Positions 8,946-21,342 of a DNA stretch of 64,000 nt are shown piece by piece. Location: assembly GCF_000315625.1 (NCBI RefSeq), contig NW_005434672.1:305773-369772 (forward strand), in the 5' to 3' direction. Position 1 is the stretch's first letter. Every line of letters begins with the position of its first letter. The notes under the pieces are model-generated. The model was given only the letters and a program-made list of their open reading frames with translations. It was not told the DNA's origin and did not search any database. The stretch is from Guillardia theta CCMP2712 (Eukaryota > Cryptophyceae > Pyrenomonadales > Geminigeraceae). Position numbers and translations under genes: made by a program.

Positions 8946-11900
8946 GTGAGGAGGACTGACTATCTGTCGGCGCGTCAGAGCATTCGTCGGTCGTTCCCTC
9001 GTCTGCAGACGGGAGAAGTCGTCGTCCTCCCTTCAAGAGTCGCCCCGTCCTCCTCGTTCCGACACACGTTCTCAAGGCCCTTCATCAACTCTCCCAGCGT
9101 CGTCATCAGCTTCAACGGTTTCCCAAACTCCCCCGATCCCCAGGAGCTGAGAGCGAGCAACGGGACCTGGGCCGTTACGATCCGGCATGCAGGGCAAGGA
9201 AGCTTCTCGGGCAACCTCTACAGGACAGACACGTCAACTAGCAACTTCACAGACGGGTGGCAGAGCCGAGTGATCTTGCACTACATTGCATGGGACTCCG
9301 CCTTGGTCTCGGCACGAGACCATGAGCAAGCAGGAGGCCTGACGGCCAACAACGTCTCGGGTGGTGATGTGGCTGTTGAGTTTGGCACTTGGGACCTCCA
9401 AGACTCGGGGGATGAGAGCGAGAAGCTGGAGTTCGATCGAGGGATCCATTGGAACAACCAGCAGCTCAAGTACAACGCGCAGGGGGTGAGGAATGTGTAT
9501 CAGGGAGGAATGCCCAACTATGCTCGCGTCAACTTCAGGAGCAACTTCGCTCGCCCTCCTCAGGTGGTGCTGACGGTAAAGCTGGTGGAGAGGGGCAGTC
9601 CTCAGGCAGCGTTTGCGACTACTGTGCAATCCGTCGATGCCAATGGCTTTGACGTCAGTTTTGTTCGTCTCGATGCTTCCTGGCCTGTCTCGAGACTCTT
9701 CATCGACTACATCGCCTGGTCATACCCTCTCCCCTCCTCCAACTCCTCCAACTCCTCCAACTCCTCGTTTTTCCAGCAAAGTGGGAACTCTTCAGACTGC
9801 GGAAGTCGATACTGGGCAGCCAAACTTGACCCGTACATGCTCCCAAATGCTCAACTCGGCACGCAGCGTCTTCCACCTCCCGTGCCGACGACAGCAGGAG
9901 CCAACAACTTCTCTTACCCAGACACTCGATGGGGTGAAGGATTCTTGGCAGCTGGGCAGGGGCTGGGACAGCGAGGCATCAGGCTGCCTTCATCAGTGCG
10001 GTATGAGGTCAAATTCTCCCTTGGGGCTGCCGAGGCTTCTCCTGCCCTTCCCAGCTTCTATCGCCCTCCTTTCCTAGTCGTCGGCCTCGCCCTCCACTAT
10101 CCTCATCCAGTCCCCAACGGCTTTGTGCAAGACACCTTCACCTGCTCGCTGGTCAACGTCACCCGGGACGGCTTCGTAGTCGACGTCTTCCGGGTGGATC
10201 GGGGTGGCTTGAGTGTCAACGACATTGGAGGACGAGGCTGGATGCTCTCGCTCGACCTCAGCTGGATCGCGTGGGAGCCCATGGTCGAGCCCTTCACCGT
10301 CCTCCACCCTGGCAGCCCAGTGCACGGGATCTCGCAAGAGACAGGAACGTACTCCTTCTTCCGTGTTTCCGTCTTTGACCCGACCCATGACCTCATTGTC
10401 GACATCAACACAAGCTCCACCAACTTCACCCTCCCGAGCGGTGGGCCCAACATCGACCAACGGGTGCAGTGGCTGCCCCACTACGTCTTCCCCCTCCTGG
10501 ACCCCCCCGACCTCTCTTCCAACCGCATTGTCAACATCCCCAACACGGCTCCACCTGACTCCTACTACTTGACCAATGTCCTCCGGCTCCTCAACTCCGG
10601 CCTTGTCCCTCAGCGCACTTGCCATGGCCGCTCCGGGGTACTCGAGAACATCAACAGCGCTGCTGGGCCTGTCTCGTGCTCTTCCCAGGTCATCACGGAT
10701 CAAGTGCTGGGTCCTTGGCCGTACAGAGAAGCATTTGCCTTCATTATGCCGGAAGCAAGGTGCTCCTTAGCTACAACACTCCCTTTGCTCCTGTGATTCC
10801 CTGCCCTGCTCCTCTCCTCCTTCCCCTCCTCTTGTCATTGCTGCCGCTCTTCTTCTCCGCCTCCGCCTTCTCCTCTCGTTGCTCCTTCTCATTTCCGCTT
10901 CTCTGCCAATCGCGGCACTTTCCTTTCTTCCTGCTCTTGCCAACATCCCCGCGCTCGTCTCATCCTCAGCTCCAGGTGGTATCGCCTCGAGTGCGCAGGG
11001 CTGGGGTGCCCGCACGCCTTCTCGCACTTCGTCGCTCCTCTCATGATGATAGCGAGCACTAAGACTCAATTCCCCAGCCGCGCACTCGTCGGCAAGAGGC
11101 TGCCGACCGTCAAGACCGGGTGGCCCCAGCAGGACTCCCAGCTGGGAGTGGAAGGGGTCAGCTCAAGGGACGTGGCAGACCCCTGGATCAGCGAGTTCCT
11201 GCAGGAGGAGGGCTGGGCGAGGGTTACGATCTTCAGCTCTGATCCCTCGTTCCGTGTCGGGAAGTTCTACATCGGAGTGCTTGCGCTTACGGGCAGTAGC
11301 TACAGCATCATGGCGCGGGTAGGGAGGATAGCTCCTCTTGGTCTTCAGGCGATCGGCGTACCTTCCTCGTCCTTCGTCCCCTACGTGGGGAGGATGGTTC
11401 CTGGGAGGCGGTACAGCGGGAACGTGGAGGAGGGGGGATGGATCTACTACCGGCTGTCTCTGTCAGCTTCGGACATCAGCAAGAACACGGCTGTAACCAT
11501 CATCACAGTAGAGCATGCTTCCCCTGCGGACCAGGTAGACTTGTGTCTCCTTGCTCCTTTACTCCTCGTTGATCTGCCCACAAGCGCCTTCCTCCTCCCC
11601 CTCTCCTTCCGTTTGCCTGCATGGATGGGTACACAGTGATCTTGTGCTGCCGTGTCTGCAACTTCTGCTTCATCTCCGCGTGCTGGCACTTCTTTGACGC
11701 GTTTGACTAGCTCAACGTCTACCTGAGGAAGGACGAGGCCCCGCACGACCTCACGACCCTCCCAGCTCGTCTCGCCTCAGGGCTGATAGTCAACGAAACT
11801 TACGGAGCAGGCGGAGGATGCAACGTGTCCGGGTGGGAGGGGGTCAAAGACTGCTCGTCATGCGGCGAGCTGGGAACTATCCTCGGTGGCCAGCACCTGC

Positions 11901-12816
11901 TGGGACATGCTTCGCTGCTGCAGAGGAGGGTTGCTATCCCGAGGAAGCATAACCTTCTGCGCCTGGTCCTCAAGTTCGTCAAGATCGACGAATGGGACAA
12001 CAGCACGGCCTTCGTGATGGTGGATGGTGTGCAGGTGATGGAGGAGATGTGAGGGGAATGGGAGAGGAGCAGAGAGGGGGGGGGCAGGAGAAGGCCAGGA
12101 GAGCAGAGAAGGAGAGGAAAGCAGACAGGAAGGAAGAGGGGAGTAGCGAAGGGAGCTGGGGAGGGGGAGCAGCGAGAGAAAGCAATCGGGGAAAGGGAGG
12201 CAGGAAAGGGCCTGACGGCGATGGCACCTGCAAGGTATGGAACCACACCTTCACTTGCGACGTGATCCTCGACGGGCTGTGCGGAGGCTCTACCCGAGGA
12301 TCTCCTCAGTGCGGGGCTGCGAGCTGGCCGGAGGAGGAGGTTCAGGTCAACGTGACGATACCGCACGAGCAGGCGACCGCAGAGATCAAGATTCTGACTG
12401 ATCTACCGCAAGACTCTCAATTCGCCCTCCATCGCTCCTGGGGAATCGCTTCCTTCCAGTTCTGGTATCCTTGCCTCACTCACACACACACTCACTCACT
12501 CGCTCACTCACTCCTCATCCTCCTCCTCCCTCTCCTCCTCGCCCCCACCTCTCTTCTCTCCCTGCGATCCTGACGGAGATTGCCAGGTACTTCAACACGC
12601 ACAGCAGGACGGCAGAGTGGGACGAGAGTAACGTGCTGCTATTCTCGAGCAACTTTTCCATCCCCCCCACTGATGTCTCCGACACCTGCACACCCATCAG
12701 CCTATACGACGCTCCTCACTGCGAGTGGAGTAACGGATCTCGGGTAACTTTCACTTCCTGTTTGACATGTGTTGGGAAAGAGGAGGCGACCGTGATGAGG
12801 CAAAGGGAGAGGGGGG

Positions 12817-12853
<37 letters not shown>

Positions 12854-14684
12854 AAAATGAAAGAGGTCGTGGCAGAGCAGGAGCAGGAGCAGGGGCAGGG
12901 GCAAGAACAGGAGCAAAGAACAGGAGCAAAAAACACGAGGAGGAGGAGCAGGAGGAGGAGGGGTAATATTGGCATAGGTGTGCACAGGAGGACAGCTCTG
13001 CAGCCAGAGATCGTTTTCGTACAGGTTGAGCTCAGCAGGAGAGTACTTCGTTGGGGTCTACGGCCTTAACGTCTCCCTGCCGTTCCTCCGCTTCCTCGTT
13101 TCCACCCACGTGGTGCAGACCTTGTCCTTCGATGACGCGCTGCCCTCCATCCTTGCGGATAAGCGCGCCGAGCCTCTCCCCCTAATTCAGACCTATCCGA
13201 GGTCCTCAGTGAGAGCGAGGGGGGGGGGGAGGGGAGGGGGAAGGAAAAAAGGGGGCCGAGAGGGAAAGTGGGGGGAGGAAGTGGGGGCAACGGAAGAGAA
13301 GGGCGGGAGAGAGTTGAGGAGGGAGCGCTCCGCAGGAGCCAGGGAGAGAGGGAAGGGAGGGGGGAAGGGGGGTAAGTCAACTGATTTATCTCTTCTCTCA
13401 GAGTGTCAGTGGCGCATGGTCCAGGGATCTCCATCGGTCTTGCCGGTGGTCAGAGGGTGTCAAGTTCCCCCCTGACGAGCCGCTGGCAGGAATCCCGTCC
13501 TCCTTCTACATCCGCACCAAGGACAAGTACGGCAACCTTAGAAGCACAGGGGGAGACACTTTCAACGTCACCTTTACCTCCTGCTACAATGTCCTCACAT
13601 CCTTGCACGCTGCTGCCAGTCTCGCTGACCACCTCCCAGGGGTCCTGTGCTGCCAGCCCACAGGCGACAAGCTGCCAGGCAGCGGAAGTTTCCAGCAGCG
13701 TCCCGACCTTTGTCTTCGACCTGGGCGATGGCAATTATTTCGTGTCCTACACTCTCACAGGGACGGGGAGGTACCAGATGAGCGTGCAGACTCAGGGAGT
13801 TCACATTCGAGGCTCTCCCTTCGAGGTGATGACGACCAGGAGGAGGAGGAGGAGGAGGAGGAGGAGGAGGATGGAAAGTAGGTGGATGTATGATGATGGC
13901 GATTCTCGTTCTCGTTCGCGTGCGGGTTCCCGTGCTGTTAGCCATCATGATTGTGAAGAGGGAGCGGAGAGAGGGACTGACAAGTAGGAGGAGGAGGAAG
14001 CAGAGCCTCACTGTGGCTGACAGGTTCTGTCCCAACCGGATTCAATCCTGCTGCACGTAGAGACAGGAGCGACTTTCAACCAGAGCTTCCGCCGGCTCCA
14101 ATCCTCCGTCCCTGAGCGGGGAAGTGTCTTTGAAAGGATGTATACCTTCTTCTCCTTCCTGGTCAACGACATGATGGCAGATGTCACCATTGAGGTCGAT
14201 ACAACGGGAGCCTGTCGATCCCTTTGACTTGCCCTGCTCCCAGGTGTTGACACTCACCGGCGAAACTGACGTGCTGGTGTCAAACACTCGAGAATTTCCC
14301 AACTTGGGAACCCCAGCTGACGTCCAGTGGAGATCTGACTGGATCAACCTGGGAGGGAACGTTCACAGGATTCAGAGTAAGAGAAACATGTCGCAGGTTG
14401 TCGTCAGTGATTGTTCTTGACGCAGTTGGTTATGAGGACCCTCTCTTCCTGATTGGATCTTACCATCTTGCCGTCTTTGGGAGACAGAATGCAACTTTTG
14501 ACATCAATGTCACTGTTGAGCAGGTGGCGAGAGAGGTAGGTCATCACTAGACAAATTGCTCGGCTTGACATGTCTTGATCAGATTCAGTTTGGCAGAAGC
14601 TATGGATCAACATTGTCCACCGGGCCCAACTGCTCTCAAGATGCTGACTGCGGTGATGCATATTTCTTAGATTTGATGTGGAGA

Positions 14685-14728
<44 letters not shown>

Positions 14729-17085
14729 AAGCAGGACGAAAAGTGGGAAGAGGATCAGGAGGGAAAGGATGGAGAAGAGCGAGATGATAGATGTTTACAA
14801 GTATATTGCTCGCTATTTCATAGTTGGCTCCCAAGGAGTATGGAAGAGAGTACATAGCGGTTGACAACGAACTGATCCAAAGGGAGAGGGACTAGGGTCA
14901 GGAAAGGACAGCCTTCACTGATCCTGCGCTCAGCCTCGGAGTACGTGTGCCAGGACGGCGCTTGCAAACAGCTCAGAAGATTCAGATTGAGGCCGATCAA
15001 TCCCTACTATATGATCGCCTTTAGGACCAGGAGCACCACGAGCTTCAGCGCAGCCCTTGTCAATACAGGAGCCTCGAACCAGAGTGCATGTGACAACCTG
15101 GTGCTATGGGTCACCATCGACAAGCCGTACCCGCAGGTCTGCATGCGATCGATCCCTTTCCTCCTCACGGGCTTGTCAGGGAAACCTCGTCAACGCCTCG
15201 GTCAACGTGTTGCCTCCAGCAGTCGGTCCTAGTCCTCTGTCTTGTGAGCAAGTTCAGCTCATCGCCATCAACCAACCGAGAGTTGGCGCAAACTACTACA
15301 TCTCGATCACCGTGAGTGATGAACCTCCTCGTTTGCTCACAGTGACAAAGTCTTCTCCTCTTCAGTCGGCAACGATCCAGAACGCAACAACAGCGTTCAG
15401 CATATCTGCAGCGTCCAGCGTGACCCCTCCTCCCAGCCTCCAGAGCCTCTTCGTCCCTCCTAGAATCAACCTCCTCAACGTGTACCAGTCAAACTCAACA
15501 AACTCTTCGCGCAACGTCACGAGCAAGAACGTCACATGGACTTCTCTTGGCAATGAGGTCTCTTGCTGGCAACCTGCCCGCTCCTTGCGTTCCTGACGTG
15601 CCACGTCAGGTAAGTGGCGAAGTCCCACAGGGTAGATCCGTCTACTTCGCCTTCACTCTCCCCAGCTCTCAGTCCGAGCTTCGATGTCAAGTCAACTGCT
15701 CAGTCGGCAAGGTCCTCCTGTTCCTCTCAACCAACGACTCCTTCCCCGACCGCTCGCGCCCGTCGAATCTTCAGGTGAAGCCTGTGAAAGGGCTGACAAC
15801 TCCCTGATTGCCCCCTGTCCTCAGTGGAGAACGGATGCTCAGTACCCAGGAGGACAGGTCGACCCTCGGATCGCTCCTCCTCTCCTGACCCTGTGCAGGC
15901 TAGTGCGCAGATCATTGCTCGCCCGACGGACCCAGGGTTCGCTGCTGGAATCTACTACCTGTCAGTCTTCGGTTCTGAGCCGTGTTCCTTCCAGGTACGG
16001 GCCTGCTCTCTTTTTCCCTCCTGCTGTCCTCTTCTGCCGCCCTTTCTCCATATCCATATCCTTTCTTCTTCCTATCTTCTCTTCTCTTCTTCTCCTCCTA
16101 TCCTTTCCCGCCATGTGGTGGGACGCAAGTGATCTGTGTGCGGGTACAGCTGCTCTGTCAGATCGAGGTGACGGCTCCGACCGTCAAGATCGGCAACAAC
16201 TATGGGGGAAGGTGGGAAGGAGACGACCTGTCGCTCCGAGCGTCTCAGTGACTTTGCCGGCAGGATCACTGCACAAGGAGGCTACGCCTTCTATCGGTTG
16301 TTGGCAGACGGACTTCAGAACCGTGTCATCATTGTCACCAAACTCTCCGTAGCAAGCGTTGCTGCTTTCACTCCGCCGTTGGCTATCTACGTGCAGGTTT
16401 TTTCTGCTCTCTGCCGCGGCTGCCTGAACCCCCTCCTCTCCTTCCCCTCTTCCAATCTCTGTTACTACTCCTCTTCCCCTTTGTCACCCATTTCTTCCTC
16501 CCCTTGCCCTTCTTCCTCTTTCCCTTCTCCGTCCTCCTGTGGTTGATGATCGAGTGCTCGTTGCCAGAGGTCCGAGCCATCGACGAGTGCTCGCACTTTG
16601 ACAACTTGCTCGGTGCAAAAGAACATCGACTGTGTGCAGCCGACCTTGAGCCCCAACTGTGAGAAAGGCAGAGGAAGGCAGGACGAGGGTGTTTGACTCG
16701 AAGGCAGGCACTTGCAACGGAACTTTCACTGGGAACTGGACGGCGGCAGCAGCATCGAGGTAGGACGATGCTGCTGGATCATACTTGAGAATGCTGACCC
16801 TCCTTCACCTCTCCTACTCTTCTCACGCTCTCCTTGCTCTGGCAGTTGCGCATGGCCTTGCGATAGTCCTTTCAGTAGCGATCAGGGGAGTCTGGGACAG
16901 GCCTCGTATCAAGGGAGAACCAGCGTTGAGGTACATGAAGTCAGCTCAGCAAGACTTCTTCCGTTGACTTGAGCTGCTTGCTTTAGGCGATCCTCGTCCC
17001 AGGTTCTGTCTACTACGTTGCCGTTGCCTGCGTCCCTGGTGTCACCCTCCCTGTCACTTTCTCCGTGAGCTTTCAAACTTTTTGA
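8946..17085 (+). CDS. Giant secreted multi-domain protein: three H-type lectins, filamin-type and PPC-like modules
   Basis: A long first exon (to about 10750) encodes three H-type lectin domains. Each has a hydrophobic start (INSPSVVISFNGF; ARPPQVVLTVKL; YRPPFLVVGLALHY) and ends in the family's aromatic strand (HYIAWD, DYIAWS, SWIAWEP). Many small exons follow, separated by introns with GGA- and GAGCAG-rich tracts. Modules include FYIGVLALTG and WIYYRLSLSASD (11250-11540), VKIDEWDNSTAF (11975-12010), and a filamin-type fold (FYIRTKDKYGN at about 13508, then GDGNYFVSYTLTGTG and HIRGSPFEV to 13827). Beta-rich repeats resembling bacterial pre-peptidase C-terminal domains run to the end (RSVYFAFTLPSSQ; AGIYYLSVFG; GSVYYVAVACVPG). 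Asn-X-Ser/Thr sites are abundant. I infer a cell-surface or extracellular glycan-binding protein. The start is uncertain (8946 is a GTG; the true first exon may be upstream). The stop is TGA at 17083-17085. It could be two genes, but no internal stop and promoter pair is obvious. Confidence 0.65.
12780..12965. repeat. GGAGCA hexanucleotide repeat in intron
   Basis: Repeated GAGCAG/GGAGCA units at 12815-12852 and 12873-12920, inside an intron of the lectin gene. The same hexamer recurs at 14685-14735, 35720-35880, 50018-50050 (as the complement) and 52785-52810. Confidence 0.9.
13215..13375. repeat. Purine-rich (G/A) intronic tract
   Basis: About 160 bases that are almost all G and A on the + strand, with G runs up to nine. 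It lies in an intron of the lectin gene. Confidence 0.8.
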
Positions 17086-17960
17086 TCGGCCGCTCAGCCC
17101 TCATCAAGCTGCCCTGTAACATAATGTGACTCTGTGACAAGTAAACTAGATGTCTAAAGTGTCGTAATCCCCCGCGATCGAACCGTGAGCTCAACGATTG
17201 CCAGCCGCTAAGCCCGCAGTAACCGAGCCAGGGGGCGCGTCCGCTGAGTCAAGCCGCCGCCGGTTGGCTCAGTGTGACGGGTGAGCGGGCCCCGGCACGG
17301 TGACCGGCGGCGGTTGAACCGACAACGCCCGGCCCGGCCCCGGCTCCCCTTACTTGACCGGATGCGAAGGTGAACCGGCAGTTGCTTGTGACTGGTGGTG
17401 AGCCACAAACTAGTGACCTTCCAATTACAACGGAACCGTTGGTTTCCGTTATTTGGCTCACTTGATCCGTTATGCCTCTCCTCTCCCCCAATCGTTGCGA
17501 TTTACCATCCCTTGTTGGTCCATAGGATGACAGTACCCCACCTCAAGTACAGAATGACTCAATCCACCCTTATTTCGCCACTACCCCACCCACAATTGGA
17601 GAGCTCCCTCTTGCAATACACCCCACAATTTGTGGGGTAATAACAAAGACCACCCTACCCAATTCAACCGTACCCCTGATTTCGGCAAACTCCTTTGGCC
17701 GCAACATATGTTTGACGACCCTACCCTACCGTCACTTAACCCCTTCAGCTCCCTGGATTTAATCGAACTATACGAGAATACACCGGTGCTGGTCTTTGAT
17801 CACCCCTTCAAATCCAAAGAAGTACCCCCATATTGCCCAATTCTGACAAACCTTCTTGGAACCCCAGCACCCCTCATTCGATGTACCCCCTCTAAAACAC
17901 CACTACCCCGGTCTGTGTTATATGATGGGGTGCGCCCTCCTGACTTCCCAGTACGTACAT
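17086..17960. other. Intergenic region: GC-rich block, then GTACCCC-rich tract
   Basis: Bases 17165-17400 are very GC-rich (runs such as CGGCCCGGCCCCGG) without coding signal. Bases 17520-17930 contain many copies of TACCCC or its complement. A perfect 9-bp inverted repeat with a 1-nt loop (ACCCCACAA / TTGTGGGGT) sits at 17620-17638. The region lies upstream of the carrier gene. Confidence 0.7.
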
Positions 17961-19219
17961 ATGGCGACGAGAGCGGCATGCGCAGCTCTTCTGATGCTGC
18001 TCCCGCATGCAGATTCGTTCATTCTCCCCTCCCCCGCTCTCAGCGTTGTATCTCCCTCCCACAACAGCCTACTGCACAGGGATCTAGCTTCTCTTTCCCT
18101 CGAGAACGGACCTGCACATCAGAAGTGGGTGAAACTTGGAAAGCCATCGGACCGTAGGACTAGAGGACGAGAATGCAGCCCAAGCATGGTGATGGATCCT
18201 TTCGTAAAAGACCTTTTTATCGGAGGACTCGCAGGAACGATTTCGAATATCGTCGTGTTTCCTGTTGATCTTGCCAAGACGAAGATGCAAAACGCCAAGG
18301 ATCAGGCAGACAAGCAGAAGTATGGGGGATTCTTTTCTACCGTTTCGTCGATCGTGAAGGAGGAAGGTGTTCATGGACTATGGTCAGGATCCTTGCCTGT
18401 TCTGATGGGCAGCGCGCCGGAGTCTGCGATCCAACTTGCCTGCCATTCATGGCTGATTGCCTTCCTGCTCCATGGGATGAGCCAGGATGCGTCTTCAGAG
18501 GCACAGCTCCCGCTCACTCTACAGATCATCGCAGGAGGGATTGCAGGAGCGTCAACACTCATTGCTACAAATCCTATGGAGGTGCTGCGGATAAGGGCAG
18601 CAAGTAGTGACCAGCGATGTCTGATCACCAACGTGAAGTCCCTAGGTAAAATCCTTTCCTGAGCTCTTTTTCATGAGCAGCTGACGTGGGGTTTGTTCCA
18701 ACAGGACTGTTGGGATTGTTCGCAGGATATCAAGCAACGTGGTTGCGTGACATTCCTTTTGCTGGCATCTACTTCCCGATGTATTGCAACATGAAAGTCT
18801 TGGTGACACAGAGTGAGTCTTTTTGTCATGTCGTTCATCACAACTGACTGGTTGTTCCAGTGATGGCTGCCTGCAACCTTCCGGCCTACGAATCAATCTC
18901 CATGACAATGGCTGGGCTGCTTGCTGGCATGTTTGCTTCCTGCGTCACAACCCCGGCCGATGTGATCAAGACGAGGATTCAAACCAACATCGGAAAGAGC
19001 CTTGCGTCCAGCAGTGTTCAGTCACACCCCAGGCTCGTCGCTGCCTTCTCCACCAACGACGACGCTAACAGCGGCTGTATCAAGTCAACAGCTCTGAGCA
19101 TGGTTGTGGAGGAGGGTTGGCACTCCTTCCTCAGCGGAGTGGGTCCTCGTGTAATGAGGTTGGCTCCAGGAATGGCTATCACCCTCGTAATCTACGAGAC
19201 TCTGCAGAAGGTTGTTTGA
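17961..19219 (+). CDS. Mitochondrial carrier family (SLC25) protein with N-terminal signal-like leader
   Basis: Three exons, 17961-18645, 18705-18812 and 18861-19219, join in phase. The three carrier signatures are present once per repeat: FPVDLAKTKMQ, NPMEVLRIRAA and TPADVIKTRIQ. Each follows a hydrophobic helix, and paired motifs such as GLWSGSLPVLMG, GLFAGYQATWLRDIP and FLSGVGPRVMRLAP are as expected. The first motif resembles the aspartate/glutamate carrier group, but the substrate cannot be read from this. From the ATG at 17961 the leader MATRAACAALLMLLPHADSF looks like a signal peptide followed by Phe, which in cryptophytes marks entry to the complex plastid. An alternative start at the Met of MVMDPFVKDL (about 18186) would give a normal carrier. 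The targeting claim therefore depends on the start. Confidence 0.85.
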
Positions 19220-19566
19220 CATCACTGATTCGATTGGCAAGTCATGTTCATGTACACTACATCTATTCTTCTTCTGTACCTGTATTATTAAAAAATCACG
19301 CGCTACTCTACTTTTGTTCGCCGAGCTCGGCGATAGCAGTCTCCGAAGTTGAATCGGATGGAGGCCCGTGTTTACTGTGCCAGGCCGGGCGCCGCACGGT
19401 CTGAACTTGGCAAGCCGCCCGGCACTGAAGTTCGATCGGGCACTGCCAAAATCTCGAGCACCCCTGCATCTGATAGCAATAATTAGTACAAGGCAGGGGT
19501 ACATATCAATGCAATAGTTGAGTAAAGAGCTGTCGTGGTTTCGATCCTTCCCCACGTCAGCGCGCC
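19220..19566. other. Intergenic region with GC-rich block
   Basis: 3' flank of the carrier gene, then a GC-rich block at about 19360-19450 (GCCGGGCGCCGCACGG) just upstream of the next start. No coding signal. Confidence 0.4.
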
Positions 19567-20574
19567 ATGCTGAACTTCAAGGATCTCTACTCGCGCTCAG
19601 TCGCCATGGTGAAGCAGGTACAGGAGCAGTACCAGGGGATACAGACAGCTGCTCCTCCTCCTATCAAGGAGGCTGAGCCAACTTACCCGGGCACCAAGGT
19701 CATTGCCAAGTAAGAACTTCGAGTGTGATGTTGCCGCTGCTGTTGACTTCTAGTTCAGTCAGGAGCGCTTGTGGAATCAGATTGTGCAGAATGGAGCAAA
19801 CATGGCAAGCAAGATTTCTGTGAGATGATTGATCCAGTAAGCATGAACGATTGTACTGATTGCGATTGCTAGGCGCAAGATCAGGCAGTGAAGCAGCTCT
19901 CTGATACTTGTGAGAAGGAGAATGATTCATGGAGCGTCTTGAACGAAGAGCTGGGACAGTTGGACAGCTCGCTGACTGCAGTCGACAAAATTAGAAAGGA
20001 GATGGAGTCCATTTGTGCTGAGCTGAAGAAGTACGATGAAGCGCTGAACGGGCACCTGGAAGCAAAAGAAGAACGGGAGATGGCCAAGTGGAAAGCTTCC
20101 ATCGAGAAAGACACGCAGGCGTTTGCTGAGAAGCGAGGAAGAGACATCGAGGCCTTGGAAAAGAAGCTTAAAGTAGAACAGCTGCGACAAATGAAGTTGA
20201 AGAAGGCAGAGGAGGACAAGCTTCTCCGAGAACTTGAGGCCAAGGAGAAGAGAGAGGCGAAGCTCAAGGCTGAGGCTGAGCGGAAGGAGCGGCAAGCGAA
20301 GGAGGAGGCTGAACGGCTGATTGCCAGGGCAGAAGCAGAAGCGAAGCAGGCGAAGGCAGAGGCAGAGAGGCTGCAGGCAGAGGCAGAGAAGAAGGCGAGG
20401 CTTGCCAAGGAGCTGGCGGAGAAGGCGAGGAGCGAAGCGAAGGAGAAACATACCGATGATAGCGCTGGAAAATCAGCTGCTGCTCCTGAACAAGCGAAGG
20501 AGGAGCCGGTGGAAAAACAGGAAGAGGCTGAGAAGAAGACTGAAGCCGATCCAGGCGAGGAGGAAAAGAAATAG
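19567..20574 (+). CDS. Dysbindin-like coiled-coil protein
   Basis: Exons 19567-19709, 19759-19819 and 19873-20574 join in phase to 301 residues. After a short N-terminus (MLNFKDLYSRSVAMVKQ) a coiled coil runs through WSVLNEELGQLDSSLTAVDK and ICAELKKYDEALNGH, then a long Ala/Glu/Lys helix to the end. The order WNQI, the leucine heptads and the LEDLC-like segment (MESICAELKK) resemble the dysbindin domain of the BLOC-1 subunit DTNBP1, which acts in sorting to lysosome-related organelles. Coiled coils mimic one another, so the assignment is tentative, while the gene model is firm. The acidic tail after residue 255 is probably disordered. Confidence 0.6.
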
Positions 20575-20700
20575 CCGAAAAGAGCAAGATCAAACGAAAA
20601 ATCTTTATTATTTGAAACATTTAGTTTAAACTCTGTGAAAACAGACGATGTCAAGGACTTGTTCTCTTTCATGTGTGAAAATCATCATCCATCACGTGCA

Positions 20701-21342
20701 TTACTGTGGGTGTTGAGTAGAACAGAAAAGAATACGGTTGATCTGCGATATGGGAATATCGTCAGCAGGAGCTATCGATTGAGTTGTGTGAAAGGATTGG
20801 ATCTCTTTCTCGTTCGTCGTCTTGGGCACTTCAATCGTGTCTGCACGACATCCATGGTCAGGCAGGGAGCGAAGAGTGTGCGCGTTTCACCTCGGATGGT
20901 GTAGTATGATTCGAAACGATTGGTGTTGATGATGTTCCAGGCATTGTAGACGATGACGATATAGATGACGAGAAATATGAACCAGGTAGGCAGCGCAACC
21001 GCCCAATATCTGGAGCCAAGGAGGGCGCGTGAGTCGATACAGCGAGAGAGGCTAGGGGGGGGGGGGGGAGGGAAGGGAACGAACAAGCAGGAGCAGAAGA
21101 GGCATCGCAAGCGTCTCCTGACTTCACCTGTCGGGATAGTAAGTGATGCCCATGCTGCGAAGAACCCAGTCAGGGGTGTAGGCCCAGATGATCCACAGGG
21201 CTGCAGGGCTGCATGTCAGCGCGAGCATACAAGACCCTCTCTACCCCTCACCGAAGGAAAACAAACTTGAGAGGTACCCCACAATGCCGTAGACCTCCGC
21301 AGCCTTGGCTCCATGCGGAGCTCCTTTCTCGCTCTTGTTCAT
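20701..21342 (-). CDS. PIGP: PIG-P, subunit of the GPI-GlcNAc transferase
   Basis: Four exons on the minus strand (21252-21342, 21128-21200, 20891-21009, 20701-20840) join in phase to 140 residues, close to the family length. Family features appear in order: EVYGIVGYLSSLFSF (first membrane helix), WIIWAYTPDWVLRSMG, YYPDRYWAVALPTW (the most diagnostic motif), a second helix IFLVIYIVIVYNAWN, and the C-terminal DIPISQINRILF. PIG-P is part of the ER-membrane complex that transfers GlcNAc to phosphatidylinositol, the first step of GPI anchor synthesis. Removing the intron 20841-20890 is needed to recover the conserved C-terminus. The 3' end converges on the dysbindin-like gene with 126 bases between stops. 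Confidence 0.93.

Noticed and set aside
17160-17225. Minus-strand stretch with GGTTCGATC and an A-box-like TAGCGG, resembling a tRNA.
   Set aside because: T-stem and acceptor stem do not pair, and no anticodon arm can be drawn.
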